A stretch of DNA of 64,000 nucleotides from Microbispora bryophytorum (GTDB lineage Bacteria > Actinomycetota > Actinomycetes > Streptosporangiales > Streptosporangiaceae). Below, piece by piece: positions 44,818 through 55,108 of this stretch. The stretch lies in assembly GCF_006874465.1 (NCBI RefSeq), contig NZ_VIRL01000001.1:310001-374000 (forward strand), given 5' to 3'. The notes beneath the pieces were generated by a model that did no database searches, had not been told where the DNA came from, and worked only from the letters and a program-made list of their open reading frames with translations. Positions within the stretch are counted from its first letter, which is position 1, and each line of letters starts with the position of its first letter. Position numbers and translations under genes: made by a program.

Positions 44818-46794
44818 GTGGCCACCGAGACCCCCGGTCAGGAAACCCAGGAGACGCTGTCGAACCTGCTGAGCGAGACGCGCCGGTTCGAACCCCCTGC
44901 GGACCTGGCCTCGGCCGCGAACGTCACGGCGGAGGCCTACGAGGAGGCCGCACAGGACCGGCTCGCGTTCTGGGAGCGCGTCGCGGAGCGGCTGACGTGG
45001 GCGGAGCGCTGGGACACCACGCTTGAGTGGGAGCCGCCCTTCGCCAAGTGGTTCGTCGGCGGCAAGCTGAACGTCGCCTACAACTGCGTCGACCGCCACG
45101 TGGAGGCCGGCCGGGGCGACAAGGTCGCCTACTACTGGGAGGGCGAGCCGGACGGCGACAGCCGTACGATCACCTACTCCGACCTGCAGAAAGAGGTCTC
45201 GAAGGCCGCCAACGCGCTGCAGGAGCTGGGAGTGCGCAAGGGCGACCGGGTCGCGGTCTACATGCCGATGATCCCCGAGCTGCCGATCACCCTGCTGGCC
45301 TGCGCCCGAATCGGGGCGATCCACTCGGTGGTCTTCGGCGGCTTCTCCGCCTCCGCTCTGAAGAGCCGCATCCACGACGCGGACGCGAAGGTCGTCGTCA
45401 CCGCCGACGGCGGCTTCCGCCGCGGCGCGCCCAGCGCGCTGAAGCCGACGGTCGACGAGGCGGTCGCCGAGTGCCCCGGCGTCGAGCACGTCGTCGTGGT
45501 GCGTAGGACCGGCCAGGACGTCGCCGTCACCGAGCGGGACGTCTGGTGGCACGACCTCGTCGACCGCCAGCCCGCAGAGCACGAGCCGGTGCCGCACGAC
45601 GCCGAGGACCCGCTGTACATCCTCTACACCAGCGGCACGACCGGGAAACCGAAGGGCATCCTGCACACAACCGGCGGCTACCTCGCCCAGGTCGCCTGGA
45701 CCCACGACGCGGTCTTCGACCTCAAGCCCGACAGCGACATCTACTGGTGCACGGCCGACATCGGCTGGGTCACCGGGCACTCCTACATCGTGTACGGCCC
45801 GCTCGCCAACGGTGCGACCAGCGTGATCTACGAGGGCACTCCTGACACCCCGCACCGCGGGCGTTTCTGGGAGATCGTGCAGAAGTACAAGGTCACGATC
45901 CTCTACACCGCCCCCACCGCGATCCGTACGTTCATGAAGTGGGGCGACGACATCCCCGCGAAGTACGACATGTCGTCCCTGCGAGTGCTCGGCTCGGTCG
46001 GCGAGCCCATCAACCCCGAGGCGTACGTCTGGTATCGCGAGCACATCGGCGCCAGCCGCTGCCCGGTGGTGGACACGTGGTGGCAGACGGAGACCGGCGG
46101 CATCATGATCAGCCCGCTTCCAGGCGTCACGGCCGCCAAGCCCGGCGCCGCCATGCAGCCGCTGCCGGGAATCTCCGCCGACGTGGTCGACGACCAGGGC
46201 AACTCGGTGCCGAACGGCGGCGGCGGCTTCCTCGTGGTCCGCGAGCCGTGGCCGTCCATGCTCCGGACCATCTGGGGCGACGACAAGCGCTACGTCGACA
46301 CCTACTGGTCGCGGTTCGAGGGGATGTACTTCCCCGGCGACGGCGCCAAGCGCGACGAGGACGGCGACCTGTGGCTGCTCGGCCGGGTGGACGACGTCAT
46401 GCTCGTCTCGGGGCACAACATCTCCACGACCGAGGTCGAAAGCGCGCTGGTCAGCCACCCGAAGGTGGCCGAGGCGGCCGTCGTGGGCGCCACCGACCCG
46501 TTGACTGGCCAGGCCATCGTGGCCTTCGTGATCCTGCGCGGCAGCGCGGAGGAGAGCGACGACGTCGCCGCCGAGCTGCGCGCTCACGTGGCCAAGACGC
46601 TCGGCCCGATCGCCAAGCCGCGGCAGATCCTGGTCGTGCCCGAGCTGCCGAAGACCCGCTCCGGCAAGATCATGCGCCGGCTGCTGCGCGATGTGGCGGA
46701 GAACCGCTCGCTCGGCGACGTCACCACGCTGACCGACAGCTCGGTCATGAACCTGATCGCGGAGAAGCTGCCCAGCGCCAAGAGCGACGACTGA
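44818..46794 (+). CDS. acs: Acetyl-CoA synthetase
   Basis: 658 residues; acetate + ATP + CoA to acetyl-CoA in the cytosol. Adenylation core [11 protein letters not shown], the WWQTETGG motif, [18 protein letters not shown], and the C-terminal [11 protein letters not shown] whose Lys is the known acetylation switch of the family. GTG 44818 has AAGGAG 6 nt upstream; the longer frame from 44740 is not needed. Confidence 0.96.
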   Translation: MATETPGQETQETLSNLLSETRRFEPPADLASAANVTAEAYEEAAQDRLAFWERVAERLTWAERWDTTLEWEPPFAKWFVGGKLNVAYNCVDRHVEAGRGDKVAYYWEGEPDGDSRTITYSDLQKEVSKAANALQELGVRKGDRVAVYMPMIPELPITLLACARIGAIHSVVFGGFSASALKSRIHDADAKVVVTADGGFRRGAPSALKPTVDEAVAECPGVEHVVVVRRTGQDVAVTERDVWWHDLVDRQPAEHEPVPHDAEDPLYILYTSGTTGKPKGILHTTGGYLAQVAWTHDAVFDLKPDSDIYWCTADIGWVTGHSYIVYGPLANGATSVIYEGTPDTPHRGRFWEIVQKYKVTILYTAPTAIRTFMKWGDDIPAKYDMSSLRVLGSVGEPINPEAYVWYREHIGASRCPVVDTWWQTETGGIMISPLPGVTAAKPGAAMQPLPGISADVVDDQGNSVPNGGGGFLVVREPWPSMLRTIWGDDKRYVDTYWSRFEGMYFPGDGAKRDEDGDLWLLGRVDDVMLVSGHNISTTEVESALVSHPKVAEAAVVGATDPLTGQAIVAFVILRGSAEESDDVAAELRAHVAKTLGPIAKPRQILVVPELPKTRSGKIMRRLLRDVAENRSLGDVTTLTDSSVMNLIAEKLPSAKSDD

Positions 46795-46817
46795 TCACGA
46801 GCCGCCCGATCTCGTGA

Positions 46818-46850
46818 GGAAGGCGTGGACGAACGGCGTCCACGCCTTCC
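46818..46850 (+). terminator. Terminator of acs
   Basis: Perfect 13-bp stem GGAAGGCGTGGAC (46818-46830) with GTCCACGCCTTCC (46838-46850), 24 bp after the stop. The tail is T-poor. Confidence 0.75.
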
Positions 46851-46958
46851 GCGTCTCCGCGCCGGCCGAGGGCGGGTCGCGGCGCGTACGGATCGCCTGA
46901 GCCGTCATATTCGGGCCGTCGGGGGGCAGGTCTCCGCGTGTCGCGTTCTTCGAACCGG

Positions 46959-46967
46959 TTATCCACA
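46959..46967 (+). other. Perfect TTATCCACA DnaA box
   Basis: Single exact consensus 9-mer in the intergenic region upstream of the holin-like gene. Confidence 0.5.
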
Positions 46968-47040
46968 GGCGCGGGGCTTCCGTGCACGCGCGCGGACGGG
47001 CACGGGATGATGTTTGATAGTCGCAGATAGGAGATCGCTC

Positions 47041-47544
47041 ATGCCCGAGGACGAATCGCTCGGTGCGCTGGTCGCCCAGGCGAGCCATCACATCTCGACC
47101 CTCGTACGGTCGGAGATCGAGCTGGCGAAGGCCGAGCTCAAGTTCGACGCGAAGCGGGTCGGCGTGGCCGCCGGGCTGTTCGGCGCCGCGGCCTTCATGG
47201 GGCACCTGTGCCTGATCCTGGCCTCGTTCGCGATCGCGTACGCCCTCGTGGCCGTGGGGCTGGCCACCTGGCTCGCGTTCACGATCGTCACGGTGTTCTA
47301 CCTCCTGATGGCCGGGTTGCTGGTCCTCGTCGGCTACCGCCGGCTCAAGGGACTGACCGGAATGAAGCGCACTAGGCGGAGCCTGCGCGGCCTGGCGGGC
47401 CCGGAGGAGGCGGAGGAGGAGCTGCCGGAGAGGATCCCGGCCGGCACCGCACCGCGGTCCGCGGCCCCGGCGCCGCCGCCGTACACGGGCCCGACCGCCG
47501 GGCAGGTGGGCGCCCACCGGGAGTCCGTGAGCGATGCCGGTTGA
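47041..47544 (+). CDS. Holin-like DUF1469 membrane protein
   Basis: 167 residues. An amphipathic N-terminal helix (SEIELAKAELKFDAKRVGVA) is followed by two membrane helices (LFGAAAFMGHLCLILASFAIAY, LAFTIVTVFYLLMAGLLVLVGY) and a Pro/Ala-rich tail. The Phage_holin_3_6 family is widespread in actinobacterial chromosomes outside prophages; its role is unknown. ATG 47041 with TAGGAGA. The last codons overlap the hydrolase start. Confidence 0.85.
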   Translation: MPEDESLGALVAQASHHISTLVRSEIELAKAELKFDAKRVGVAAGLFGAAAFMGHLCLILASFAIAYALVAVGLATWLAFTIVTVFYLLMAGLLVLVGYRRLKGLTGMKRTRRSLRGLAGPEEAEEELPERIPAGTAPRSAAPAPPPYTGPTAGQVGAHRESVSDAG

Positions 47545-48454
47545 CGAGACGCTGATCGAGGTCGACGGCCCCTGGACACACCGGACGGTGCACGCGGGCG
47601 GTGTCCGGTTCCACGTGGCCGAGGCCGGGGACGGGCCGCTGGTCCTGCTGCTGCACGGGTTCCCCCAGTTCTGGTGGACCTGGCGGCACCAGCTCGCGGC
47701 ACTGACGGAGGCCGGTTACCGCGCCGTCGCCGTCGACCTGCGCGGTTACGGAACCAGCGACAAGCCGCCACGCGGCTACGACCTGCCCGCGCTGGCCGTC
47801 GACGCGGCGGGGCTGGTGCGCGCGCTTGGTGAGACGAGCGCGATCGTGGTGGGCCATGACTGGGGGGGCCTGCTGGGCTGGACGATGAGCGTCCTCGATC
47901 CGAAGGTGGTGCGGCGGCTGGTGCCGGTGTCGGCGCCGCATCCGCTGCGCTTGCGCTCCGCGCTGTTCACCGATCCGCTCGGGCAGCTCAAGGCCAGCCG
48001 TTACGCCCTGGGATACCAGCTCCCCTTCCTGCCGGAGCGGAAGCTGACCCGCAAGGGCGGCGCCGCGGTCGGCAGGCTGGTCGAGAGGTGGGCCGGCCCG
48101 CAGTGGCCGGGCGACGGCGTGACGCGGGTGTACCGGGAGGCGATGCGGCTTCCGACCGTGGCGCACTGCGCACTGGAGTACTACCGCTGGTTCGCCCGGT
48201 CCCAGCTCCGCCCCGACGGTTTCCGCTACGCCCGTCAGATGCGCGCGGAGATCGAGGCGCCGACGCTGCAACTGCACGGCGCGCTCGACCCGTGCATCCT
48301 GCCGCGGACCGCCCAGGGCTCCAGCAGGTTCGTGGCCGCGCCGTACCGGTGGCGGCTGATCGAGGGCGCCGGGCATTTTCCGCATGAGGAGCGCCCCGAG
48401 CAGTTCAACGCCGAGCTCATCTCCTGGCTCTCCGACCCCGAACCCGACCGATGA
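47534..48454 (+). CDS. Alpha/beta hydrolase (epoxide-hydrolase-like)
   Basis: 306 residues. Oxyanion motif HGFPQFWW, nucleophile elbow GHDWGG (Asp, as in epoxide hydrolases and haloalkane dehalogenases), acid region GALDP, and the catalytic His in GAGHFPHEE. The substrate is unknown. ATG 47534 lies inside the 3' end of the holin-like gene (11-bp overlap), so the two are cotranscribed. A degenerate repeat array starts at its stop codon. Confidence 0.9.
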   Translation: MPVDETLIEVDGPWTHRTVHAGGVRFHVAEAGDGPLVLLLHGFPQFWWTWRHQLAALTEAGYRAVAVDLRGYGTSDKPPRGYDLPALAVDAAGLVRALGETSAIVVGHDWGGLLGWTMSVLDPKVVRRLVPVSAPHPLRLRSALFTDPLGQLKASRYALGYQLPFLPERKLTRKGGAAVGRLVERWAGPQWPGDGVTRVYREAMRLPTVAHCALEYYRWFARSQLRPDGFRYARQMRAEIEAPTLQLHGALDPCILPRTAQGSSRFVAAPYRWRLIEGAGHFPHEERPEQFNAELISWLSDPEPDR

Positions 48455-48592
48455 ACCCAGCCCGGAACCCAACCGATGAACCCTGCCCCGGAACCCGACC
48501 GCTGACCCGACCGCTCAACCCAGCCCCGGAACGCCACCGCTGACCCGACCGATGAACAATCGATGAACGACCGATGAACCCGGCCGATGACG
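48437..48592. repeat. Degenerate tandem array seeded on the hydrolase stop region
   Basis: Words of type CCCGGAACCCGACCGATGAA recur 6-8 times with variable length (about 15-26 bp). The first copy contains the last codons and stop of the hydrolase. Confidence 0.75.
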
Positions 48593-48851
48593 TGCCGCCC
48601 GGCGCCGGGCGTGGCCCGCCGTCGCCGGCTTCACACACCGGTCTCACACATCGGCCTCACATACCCGCCTCACACACCTGGGTCGCCCCAGTGCGACCGC
48701 CCCGGCTGCCGGATCGGTACCCGTGATCTCGCAGTAGGTAGTAGAAATGTGCCCTGGAGTGGCCTGACTTCCTGGCTGATCTCCGAGTGGATCCGGGAGA
48801 TCACCGGCGTTCCGGCCGCTCCGAACCGCCCACGCGCCCTGCGGAGAAACC
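48593..48851. other. Intergenic region upstream of the DUF309 gene
   Basis: No gene seen. GATCTCC/GGAGATC (48778-48784 with 48796-48802) forms a small stem near the DUF309 start. Confidence 0.4.
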
Positions 48852-49334
48852 ATGCGTGACCGTGACGAAGCGGGTCGCCCCCGCAATGCACGCCCTCGCG
48901 ACGAGTACGGCAGGCCGCTCCCACGAGGCACAGAGGGAGTGCCCCGGGTGCCCGACGACTACGCCCCCTCCGCCGAGGAGGCGCTGGAGGAGGCCAGGAA
49001 GCTGCTCGCGGCAGGCCGGCCGTTCCACGCCCACGAGGTGCTGGAGGCCCGGTGGAAGACCGGCCCGGCCGAGGAACGCGAGTTGTGGCAGGGGCTCGCC
49101 CAGATGTGCGTCGGTCTGACGCACATCCAGCGCGGCAACCTCTCCGGCGCCGCCGCCCTGTTGACCCGTGGGTCCGCCAGGCTCGGCGCGTACGGCTCCA
49201 CCCGGCCCTACCGGCTGGACCTGCGGGCCCTGGCCGTCGAGGCCGACGCGGTCACGACCGCCATCGACGAGGGGAACGCCGACGCCGGCTCCGCCATCGC
49301 CGCCATCCTGGCCCGCCTGACCCCCGCAGGCTAG
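48852..49334 (+). CDS. DUF309 protein
   Basis: 160 residues. The hallmark FHAHEVLEARWK with WQGLAQMCVGLTHIQRGN and GAAALLTRGSARL defines DUF309, a helical, possibly metal-binding fold of unknown function. The polar N-terminus is ~40 residues longer than the minimal domain. ATG 48852. Confidence 0.9.
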   Translation: MRDRDEAGRPRNARPRDEYGRPLPRGTEGVPRVPDDYAPSAEEALEEARKLLAAGRPFHAHEVLEARWKTGPAEERELWQGLAQMCVGLTHIQRGNLSGAAALLTRGSARLGAYGSTRPYRLDLRALAVEADAVTTAIDEGNADAGSAIAAILARLTPAG

Positions 49335-49532
49335 TCAGCGGCGGCGCGCTCGGGCTCGCCGTGGCCCCCGTGCCGCCGCTGCTCGCGCGGCCCCCGTGCC
49401 GCTGCTGGGCTCGCCGTGGCCCCCCGACCCGTGCCGCTGCTGCTCGCGCGGCCCTCCCCGCGCCTGTCACAGGCCGCCTCAGGGCCGCCGCCGGGCCTGC
49501 ACCGGGCCTGCACCGGGTCTGGGCTCGGCACC

Positions 49533-50732
49533 CTAGTCGCAGTCCTGGGTGTCCACGCGGGCGACGGTGCTGCTGCCGTCGTTGGCGTCGGGCATGACCT
49601 CCTTCGCCGTGAGGGCGTAGCCCGTCTCGGCCTGGTCCGTGGCGGCCGCGAAGATCACTCCGAACACCCGGCCATCCGGGCTCAGCAGCGGCCCGCCCGA
49701 GTTGCCCGGCTGGACTTTGCCCCGGATGGCGTAGACCTCACGCTCCACCCTGCGCTGGTTGTAGATGTCGTACGACTCGGCGCGCTGCTTGATCCTGACG
49801 CGGGCGGCGAGCGGCGTGAAGGGGTGTCCCTTCGGGTAACCGGCGATGATCGCGCTGTCGCCCTTGTCGGCGTTCATGTCGAAGCGCAGCGCGTTGATCG
49901 GGAGGCCCTGGACGAACAGGACGGCGATGTCGCGCTCGGGGTTGTACAGGACGACCCGGGCGTCGTACTCGTTGCCCGCGTAGTCGGTGACCCGCAGCCC
50001 CTCGGTGACCCCGGCCACGACGTGGGCGTTGGTCATGATGCGCTCCCGCGCGTAGACGAACCCGGTCCCCTCGATGCGCTTGCGGCAGCTCGGGGCCGTG
50101 CCCTGCACCTTGACGATCGCCCTGCGGGCCCGGACGAGGGCGGGGCTGCCGTTGATCAGGGTCTGGTCCGGCGGGGGGACGTTCTGGCCGCCGATGGAGG
50201 TGATGACCTGCGGCCACTCCGAGGTGTTGACGAAGTCCCTGAACTGCTTCTGCAGCGCCCCTACACCGTCCGGGATGGCGTCGTCGACCGTCTGCCACAC
50301 GACTGATCCGTTGATCTGGTCCTTGACCAGCGGCTGGCCGATGCTCATCGAGACCATCAGGGAGCCGATCAGCCAGGCGATGGCCAGAACCGACAGACCG
50401 CTGGCGACCGAGCCGCCGAAGGCGTCGACGGCCTTGGCCGGCTCCCACGTGACGTGGCTGCGGGCCACCGCGCCGATCGTCGAGGACGCGAACTGCCCGA
50501 TCGTCGCCGCCAGGAAGACGATGACGATGGCTAACAGGGCCCTCTCGATGTCGCCGCTGACGATCGCTCCGGCCAGTGGCGGCGCGATGAACAGGCCCAG
50601 GAGGGCCCCGCCGATGAATCCGATGAAGCTGAAAGCCCCGATGATGAAGCCCTGCCGGTAACCGGATACCGCAAAGGCCATCACCAGGCCGATCAGGATG
50701 AGATCCAGAAGATCGCCGCGCACAGTTTCCAC
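49533..50732 (-). CDS. marP: MarP-like membrane serine protease
   Basis: 399 residues. Four hydrophobic N-terminal helices form a CvpA-like domain, followed by a trypsin-like protease domain with His in TNAHVVAGV, Asp in PERDIAVL and Ser in GNSGGPL. In M. tuberculosis, MarP (Rv3671c) protects against acid stress and lies beside nudix and nth genes, as here. It starts at GTG 50732. Two conserved-position Cys in the ectodomain may form a redox bond. Confidence 0.92.
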   Translation of the reverse strand: METVRGDLLDLILIGLVMAFAVSGYRQGFIIGAFSFIGFIGGALLGLFIAPPLAGAIVSGDIERALLAIVIVFLAATIGQFASSTIGAVARSHVTWEPAKAVDAFGGSVASGLSVLAIAWLIGSLMVSMSIGQPLVKDQINGSVVWQTVDDAIPDGVGALQKQFRDFVNTSEWPQVITSIGGQNVPPPDQTLINGSPALVRARRAIVKVQGTAPSCRKRIEGTGFVYARERIMTNAHVVAGVTEGLRVTDYAGNEYDARVVLYNPERDIAVLFVQGLPINALRFDMNADKGDSAIIAGYPKGHPFTPLAARVRIKQRAESYDIYNQRRVEREVYAIRGKVQPGNSGGPLLSPDGRVFGVIFAAATDQAETGYALTAKEVMPDANDGSSTVARVDTQDCD

Positions 50733-50811
50733 GGTATAGGCATGCCACTCGTCGTGTGCGGGCGTCTGCCGGGTCTCGCCGCCATACGCGGCGTACGGGC
50801 ACCCCGCCGGC

Positions 50812-51486
50812 TCAGCCCCGCGCGGCCAGGTCGAGGACTTCGGGAGGAAGATCCTCGATCCGTGAGCGGTCCCAGGGACGCTCGAAGCCGGCCGCGGTCA
50901 GCACGCCGTCCAGCACGCCGGCGGTGAATCCCCACACGAGCAGGCCGCGTACGCGGAACGCCACGGAGGGGACGATGCCGCGCGGGTGGCGCAGCCGCAA
51001 CCGGTTGGCCGGGTCCACCAGCTCCGCGACCGGGACCCGCTCGACGGTCTCGACCTCGTCGGGAGACGCGGCGTGCACGGCGCAGGGCGTGTGCCACCAG
51101 CCGAGCACGGGAGTCACCCGGTTGTCGCTGCGCCAGACGTAGAGCTCGGGCATGGTCCCGACGACCTCGACGCCCGAGGGGTCGAGCCCGGTCTCCTCCC
51201 GGGCCTCGCGCAGGGCCGCGCCGATCGGGCCGTCGTCGCCGGGATCGACGCCGCCGCCGGGGAAGGCGGGCTGGCCGGCGTGCACCCGGCCCTTCGAACT
51301 GCGCTGGATGAGCAGGATGTCGGGCCCTTCGGGCCCATCGCCGAACAGCAGCAGCACCGCGGCCGAACGGCCGGCGCCGTTCGCGGGCGGCCGCAACGCG
51401 GTGGGAACAGGACTGTGCGCGGCCTTCGCGGCCAGCTCCGTCAACCAAGGGGGAGTCACGACCACCTCCACATCGTCACACCGCAT
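50812..51486 (-). CDS. NUDIX hydrolase (CoA pyrophosphatase type)
   Basis: 224 residues. The NUDIX box GGVDPGDDGPIGAALREARE continues with ETGL; an Asp replaces the first Glu, as in NudL-type CoA diphosphatases. The upstream LLIQRSSKGRVHAGQPAFPGG is typical of that group. ATG 51486 is preferred over 51501. It sits between nth and marP on the same strand. Confidence 0.9.
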   Translation of the reverse strand: MRCDDVEVVVTPPWLTELAAKAAHSPVPTALRPPANGAGRSAAVLLLFGDGPEGPDILLIQRSSKGRVHAGQPAFPGGGVDPGDDGPIGAALREAREETGLDPSGVEVVGTMPELYVWRSDNRVTPVLGWWHTPCAVHAASPDEVETVERVPVAELVDPANRLRLRHPRGIVPSVAFRVRGLLVWGFTAGVLDGVLTAAGFERPWDRSRIEDLPPEVLDLAARG

Positions 51487-51564
51487 CGTCCCACCCGGCA
51501 CGCGCGGGCCCAGGCGTGCCCTACAACCACGAAAGTGCGCCCGAGCTTCCCGATCACCGCATGG

Positions 51565-52302
51565 TCACGAGAACGGACCCGGCCGCACCAGTGCGCGCGC
51601 CGCGTCCGCGTCCGTGGGGCCGGTGCCGTACGACGGGCAGAGCGCGGCGAGCGGGCACACGCCGCAGGCGGGCTTCCTGGCGTGGCAGATGCGCCGGCCG
51701 TGCCAGATCAGCCGATGCGACAGCATCGTCCACTCGGACTTGGGGATCAGCTCGCCGACCTCGTGCTCGATCTTCACGGGGTCGGTCTCGGTCGTCCAGC
51801 CGAAGCGCCTCGTCAGCCGCTGGAAGTGCGTGTCGACGGTGATGCCGGGGACGTCGAAGGCGTTGCCGAGCACGACGTTCGCGGTCTTGCGGCCCACGCC
51901 GGGGAGCTTGACCAGGTCGGCCAGCCTGCCCGGGACCTCCCCCTTGTGGTGTTCGCAGAGACCCTGCGCCATGCCGATGATGCTGTTGGCCTTCGCCCGG
52001 AAGAACCCGGTCGACTTGATGATCTCCTCGAGTTCGGCGCGGTCGGCTCCGGCGTAGTCGGCCGCGGTGCGGTACTTCGCGAAGAGCACCGGAGTGACCA
52101 TGTTGACCCTCTTGTCGGTGCACTGCGCCGACAGGATCGTGGCGACCAGCAGCTCCAGGGGGTTGCCGAAGTCGAGTTCGCAGTGGGCGTCGGGGTAGGT
52201 CTCGGCCAGGATCCGGTTGATTCGCCTCGCCCGGCGCACGAGCCCCAGGCGGGTCTCGGCCTGGCGCTGTCGCCGTCGGGGAGCGGCCGTGTTCGTCGCC
52301 AT
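51565..52302 (-). CDS. nth: Endonuclease III
   Basis: 245 residues; base-excision glycosylase/AP lyase. Catalytic Lys in [11 protein letters not shown], helix-hairpin-helix [13 protein letters not shown], catalytic Asp in VDTHFQRL, and [4Fe-4S] ligands C-x6-C-x2-C-x5-C ([17 protein letters not shown]). ATG 52302 drops an unlikely 22-residue extension. Confidence 0.95.
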   Translation of the reverse strand: MATNTAAPRRRQRQAETRLGLVRRARRINRILAETYPDAHCELDFGNPLELLVATILSAQCTDKRVNMVTPVLFAKYRTAADYAGADRAELEEIIKSTGFFRAKANSIIGMAQGLCEHHKGEVPGRLADLVKLPGVGRKTANVVLGNAFDVPGITVDTHFQRLTRRFGWTTETDPVKIEHEVGELIPKSEWTMLSHRLIWHGRRICHARKPACGVCPLAALCPSYGTGPTDADAARALVRPGPFS

Positions 52303-52645
52303 GCCGCAAGCGTAGGGCCTCGCATCCCTGGCCCGCTCCCAGGTCATGGCTTGCCACACATGCCACATATCCAGCCTGTATTTGCCAATTTGTCCCTACG
52401 CTGCGCAATACACTGTGCCCATAGGGGGACGACCGGCTGCCCGAGCCGGTCGAGCGCGCAGTGGGCGTAAGGATGGGTTTCCGCCAAGATTGTGTTGTTT
52501 CGCGAGGCACGACACAGACGAGTGCGAGCCGGGAGCCTACGCCCATGCGACGTAACGGGACACCCCGCAATGCGTCGTGGAAGGCGTGGGTCACAATGGC
52601 TAGCACGGAGCCGGCGACCGAGCGCGCCCGCAGCAAGGAGGCACC
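52303..52645. other. Divergent promoter region between nth and crp
   Basis: No gene is confidently seen. An AT-richer section at 52370-52425 probably holds promoters. A 34-codon frame from ATG 52545 overlaps the crp start by GTGA but has only a weak SD. Confidence 0.5.
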
Positions 52646-53326
52646 GTGAGCACCGAAGAAGTACTGAGCAAGGCGCCGCTCTTCTCCGCGCTCGACCGCG
52701 AGAGCGCCGCGGCTCTGCGGACGAGCATCACCGAGGTGGAGCTGCCCAAGGGCCGCACCCTCTTCAGTGAGAACGAGACGGGCGACCGGCTCTACGTGGT
52801 GCTCGAAGGCAAGATCAAGCTGGCGCGCACCGCCCCGGACGGCCGGGAGAACCTGCTCAGCGTGCTCGGCCCCGGCGAGATGTTCGGTGAGCTGTCGCTG
52901 TTCGACCCCCGTCCGCGTACGGCCTCGGCCATCGCGCTGACCGACGTACGGCTCGCCGGCCTGGGGCACGACGACCTGCGGCCGTGGCTGACCGGACGGC
53001 CCGAAGTGGCGCTGCACCTGCTGCGCGCCCTGGCCCAGCGGCTGCGCCGCACCAACGACGTGCTCGCGGACCTCGTCTTCACGGACGTGCCCGGCCGCGT
53101 CGCCAAGCAGCTCCTCGACCTGGCCGACCGCTTCGGGCAGAAGACCGACGACGGCATCCGGGTGCATCACGACCTCACCCAGGAGGAGCTCGCCCAGCTC
53201 GTGGGCGCCTCGCGGGAGACGGTCAACAAGGCCCTGGCCGACTTCGCCCAGCGCGGCTGGCTGCGCATCGAGGCCAAGGCCGTGGTGATCATGGACAGGG
53301 AGCGGCTCTTCAACCGCTCCCGCTGA
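52646..53326 (+). CDS. crp: Crp/Fnr family global regulator
   Basis: 226 residues. The cyclic-nucleotide domain has the phosphate-binding cassette GEMFGELSLFDPRPRTASA, matching cAMP-binding Crp. The C-terminal HTH is LTQEELAQLVGASRETVNKALADF. GTG 52646 with AAGGAG. Near-identical in style to the actinobacterial Crp that controls germination and development in Streptomyces. Confidence 0.95.
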   Translation: MSTEEVLSKAPLFSALDRESAAALRTSITEVELPKGRTLFSENETGDRLYVVLEGKIKLARTAPDGRENLLSVLGPGEMFGELSLFDPRPRTASAIALTDVRLAGLGHDDLRPWLTGRPEVALHLLRALAQRLRRTNDVLADLVFTDVPGRVAKQLLDLADRFGQKTDDGIRVHHDLTQEELAQLVGASRETVNKALADFAQRGWLRIEAKAVVIMDRERLFNRSR

Positions 53327-53333
53327 AGCGGCG

Positions 53334-54194
53334 CTAGAGCGTCTTGAGGTAGTTGAGCTGGGCCGCCACCGACATCTCGGCGGCGGGCCACAGCGACCGG
53401 TCCACCTCGGCGTACACCATCTCGACGATCTCGCGCGCGTCCCTGGCACCCCTGCGGATCGCCTCGCGGACCTGCTCCAGCCGCACGCGCCGGTGCGCGA
53501 TGTACGCGTCGAGCACCCCGGACGGATCGGGCAGGACCGGCCCGTGCCCCGGCAGCAGCACCGTGGCCTCCAGCATCTCGGCGCCCTGCCTGAGCCTGTC
53601 CAGGCTGCGCAGGTAGTCGCCGAGGTCCCCGTCGGGGGCGATGACGGTCGTCCCCCGGCCGAGGATCGTGTCGCCGGTCAGCATCGCCCGGTCGCCGGGC
53701 AGCCAGAAGCACAGCGAGTCGAACGAGTGGCCGGGCGTGCCGACGACCCGCACCTCCGTGTCTCCCGCCGCCACCACGTCGCCGTCGGCCAGGCCCTCCT
53801 CGCCCAGGCGCAGGCGCGGGTCGAGTGCCCGCACCGGCGCGCCGAGCATCCGCGCGAGAGCCGCCGCGCCCTCGCTGTGATCGGGGTGGCCGTGCGTGAG
53901 CAGGACGGCGGTCACCCGGCGGCCGTCCACCCGCTCGGCGACCCGCCGCAGGTGCGCCTCGTCGTCCGGGCCGGGATCCACCACCAGTACGGCGTCCGCC
54001 CCGCCGACGATCCACGTGTTGGTGCCGTCGAGGGTCATCGGCGACGGGTTGGGCGCCAGCACGTTCACGGCGCTCGCCGTGCCCGCGCCGTCAAGGCCGC
54101 CGCGGCTGTCACCGTTGACGCCACTCTTGACGCCACCGTTGACGCCGTCACCACCGACGACGCCGTCCGGTCCGGGGATGCGCAGGCCGCTCAC
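53334..54194 (-). CDS. MBL-fold metallo-hydrolase
   Basis: 286 residues. THGHPDHSEG (HxHxDH) with later His/Asp ligands in VVGTPGHSFD, LTGDTILGRG and LLPGHGP. LACTB2-like group; substrate could be nucleic acid or a thioester. The N-terminal ~35 residues are an in-frame expansion (VNGGVKSGVNGD). Its GTG start overlaps the NUDIX stop by 4 bp. Confidence 0.9.
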   Translation of the reverse strand: MSGLRIPGPDGVVGGDGVNGGVKSGVNGDSRGGLDGAGTASAVNVLAPNPSPMTLDGTNTWIVGGADAVLVVDPGPDDEAHLRRVAERVDGRRVTAVLLTHGHPDHSEGAAALARMLGAPVRALDPRLRLGEEGLADGDVVAAGDTEVRVVGTPGHSFDSLCFWLPGDRAMLTGDTILGRGTTVIAPDGDLGDYLRSLDRLRQGAEMLEATVLLPGHGPVLPDPSGVLDAYIAHRRVRLEQVREAIRRGARDAREIVEMVYAEVDRSLWPAAEMSVAAQLNYLKTL

Positions 54195-55015
54195 TCGGCT
54201 GCCTTTCCTGTCTCGGGGATCATCAGCACCATCTGCCCGTCCACCTCGGCGGGCTCCGGCAGGACGGTCGTGATCGACCGGGGGCAGGCGAACACGTCGC
54301 CGGCCGACTCGAACGCCGCCATCTCGGCCAGCGTCCGGAAGGTGGGCGGCAGCAGGTGCGCCGCTCCCGCCCTCGCGGCGGCCAGCGCCGCACTCGGGCG
54401 CATCCAGGCCACCCCGGATGCCTCCCCGCCCACGTCACGCGTACGCTGCCCGGCGGGCAGCGCCGCCACGAAGAACCGGGTGTCGAAGCGCCGGGGCTCC
54501 ACGACCGGCGTGATCCAGTGTGCCCACGCCTTGAGCAGGTCGGACCTGAGCACGAGACCGCGCCGGTCGAGGAACTCGGCGAACGACAGCGCGCGCGCGA
54601 TCAGGGCGAGGCGGTCGGCCTCCCAGTCCGGGCCCGTCGTGTCCGTCACCACCGTGTCCCCGTCCGGCCCGGCCAGGAGCACGCCCGACTCCTCGAACGT
54701 CTCCCGTACGGCGGCGCAGACGAGGCCCCGGGCCGTGTTCTCGTCGGCCCGGAAGACCTCGCCCCACGCGGCGGGCGGCGGGCCCGCCCAGGCCACGGTG
54801 TGGTCGGCGTCCCGCGGGTCGACCGATCCGCCGGGGAAGACGTAGGCGCCGGCGGCGAAGGCCATCGTGGCCTTGCGCCTGAGGAGGTACGCCTCCAGGG
54901 GGTCGTCGCGCAGCAGCACCACCGTGGCCGCGTCCCTGGCGGGGACGGGAGCCAGGCGGCCGGCCAGGATCTCCCGCGCCCGCTCGCCGACCTCGCCGGG
55001 CAGTGGAAACCCCAT
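54191..55015 (-). CDS. NUDIX hydrolase (NUDT19-like)
   Basis: 274 residues. RRKATMAFAAGAYVFPGGSVD leads to a NUDIX box region with RETFEESGVLL. The long insertion between GGSVD and the helix is typical of the NUDT19/CoA-ester group. ATG 55015 has GGAGGG. It is coupled to the downstream MBL hydrolase; the pair may act on one acyl-CoA-type substrate (inference). Confidence 0.85.
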   Translation of the reverse strand: MGFPLPGEVGERAREILAGRLAPVPARDAATVVLLRDDPLEAYLLRRKATMAFAAGAYVFPGGSVDPRDADHTVAWAGPPPAAWGEVFRADENTARGLVCAAVRETFEESGVLLAGPDGDTVVTDTTGPDWEADRLALIARALSFAEFLDRRGLVLRSDLLKAWAHWITPVVEPRRFDTRFFVAALPAGQRTRDVGGEASGVAWMRPSAALAAARAGAAHLLPPTFRTLAEMAAFESAGDVFACPRSITTVLPEPAEVDGQMVLMIPETGKAAE

Positions 55016-55108
55016 GAGGCCCTCCAGAACAAGGATCGGGTCAACCGGCCCCCATGCTCCCCCACGCGTTGGCGGAACCGCAAACACCGGTTCCGGCCTT
55101 GCGGACGG

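Noticed and set aside
44794-46587. 597-codon minus-strand frame opposite acs
   Set aside because: Shadow of the conserved acetyl-CoA synthetase; no RBS or motif.
52545-52649. 34-codon leader frame overlapping the crp start (GTGA)
   Set aside because: Only a weak SD and no recognisable sequence; overlap could be chance. Left as a note in the intergenic entry.
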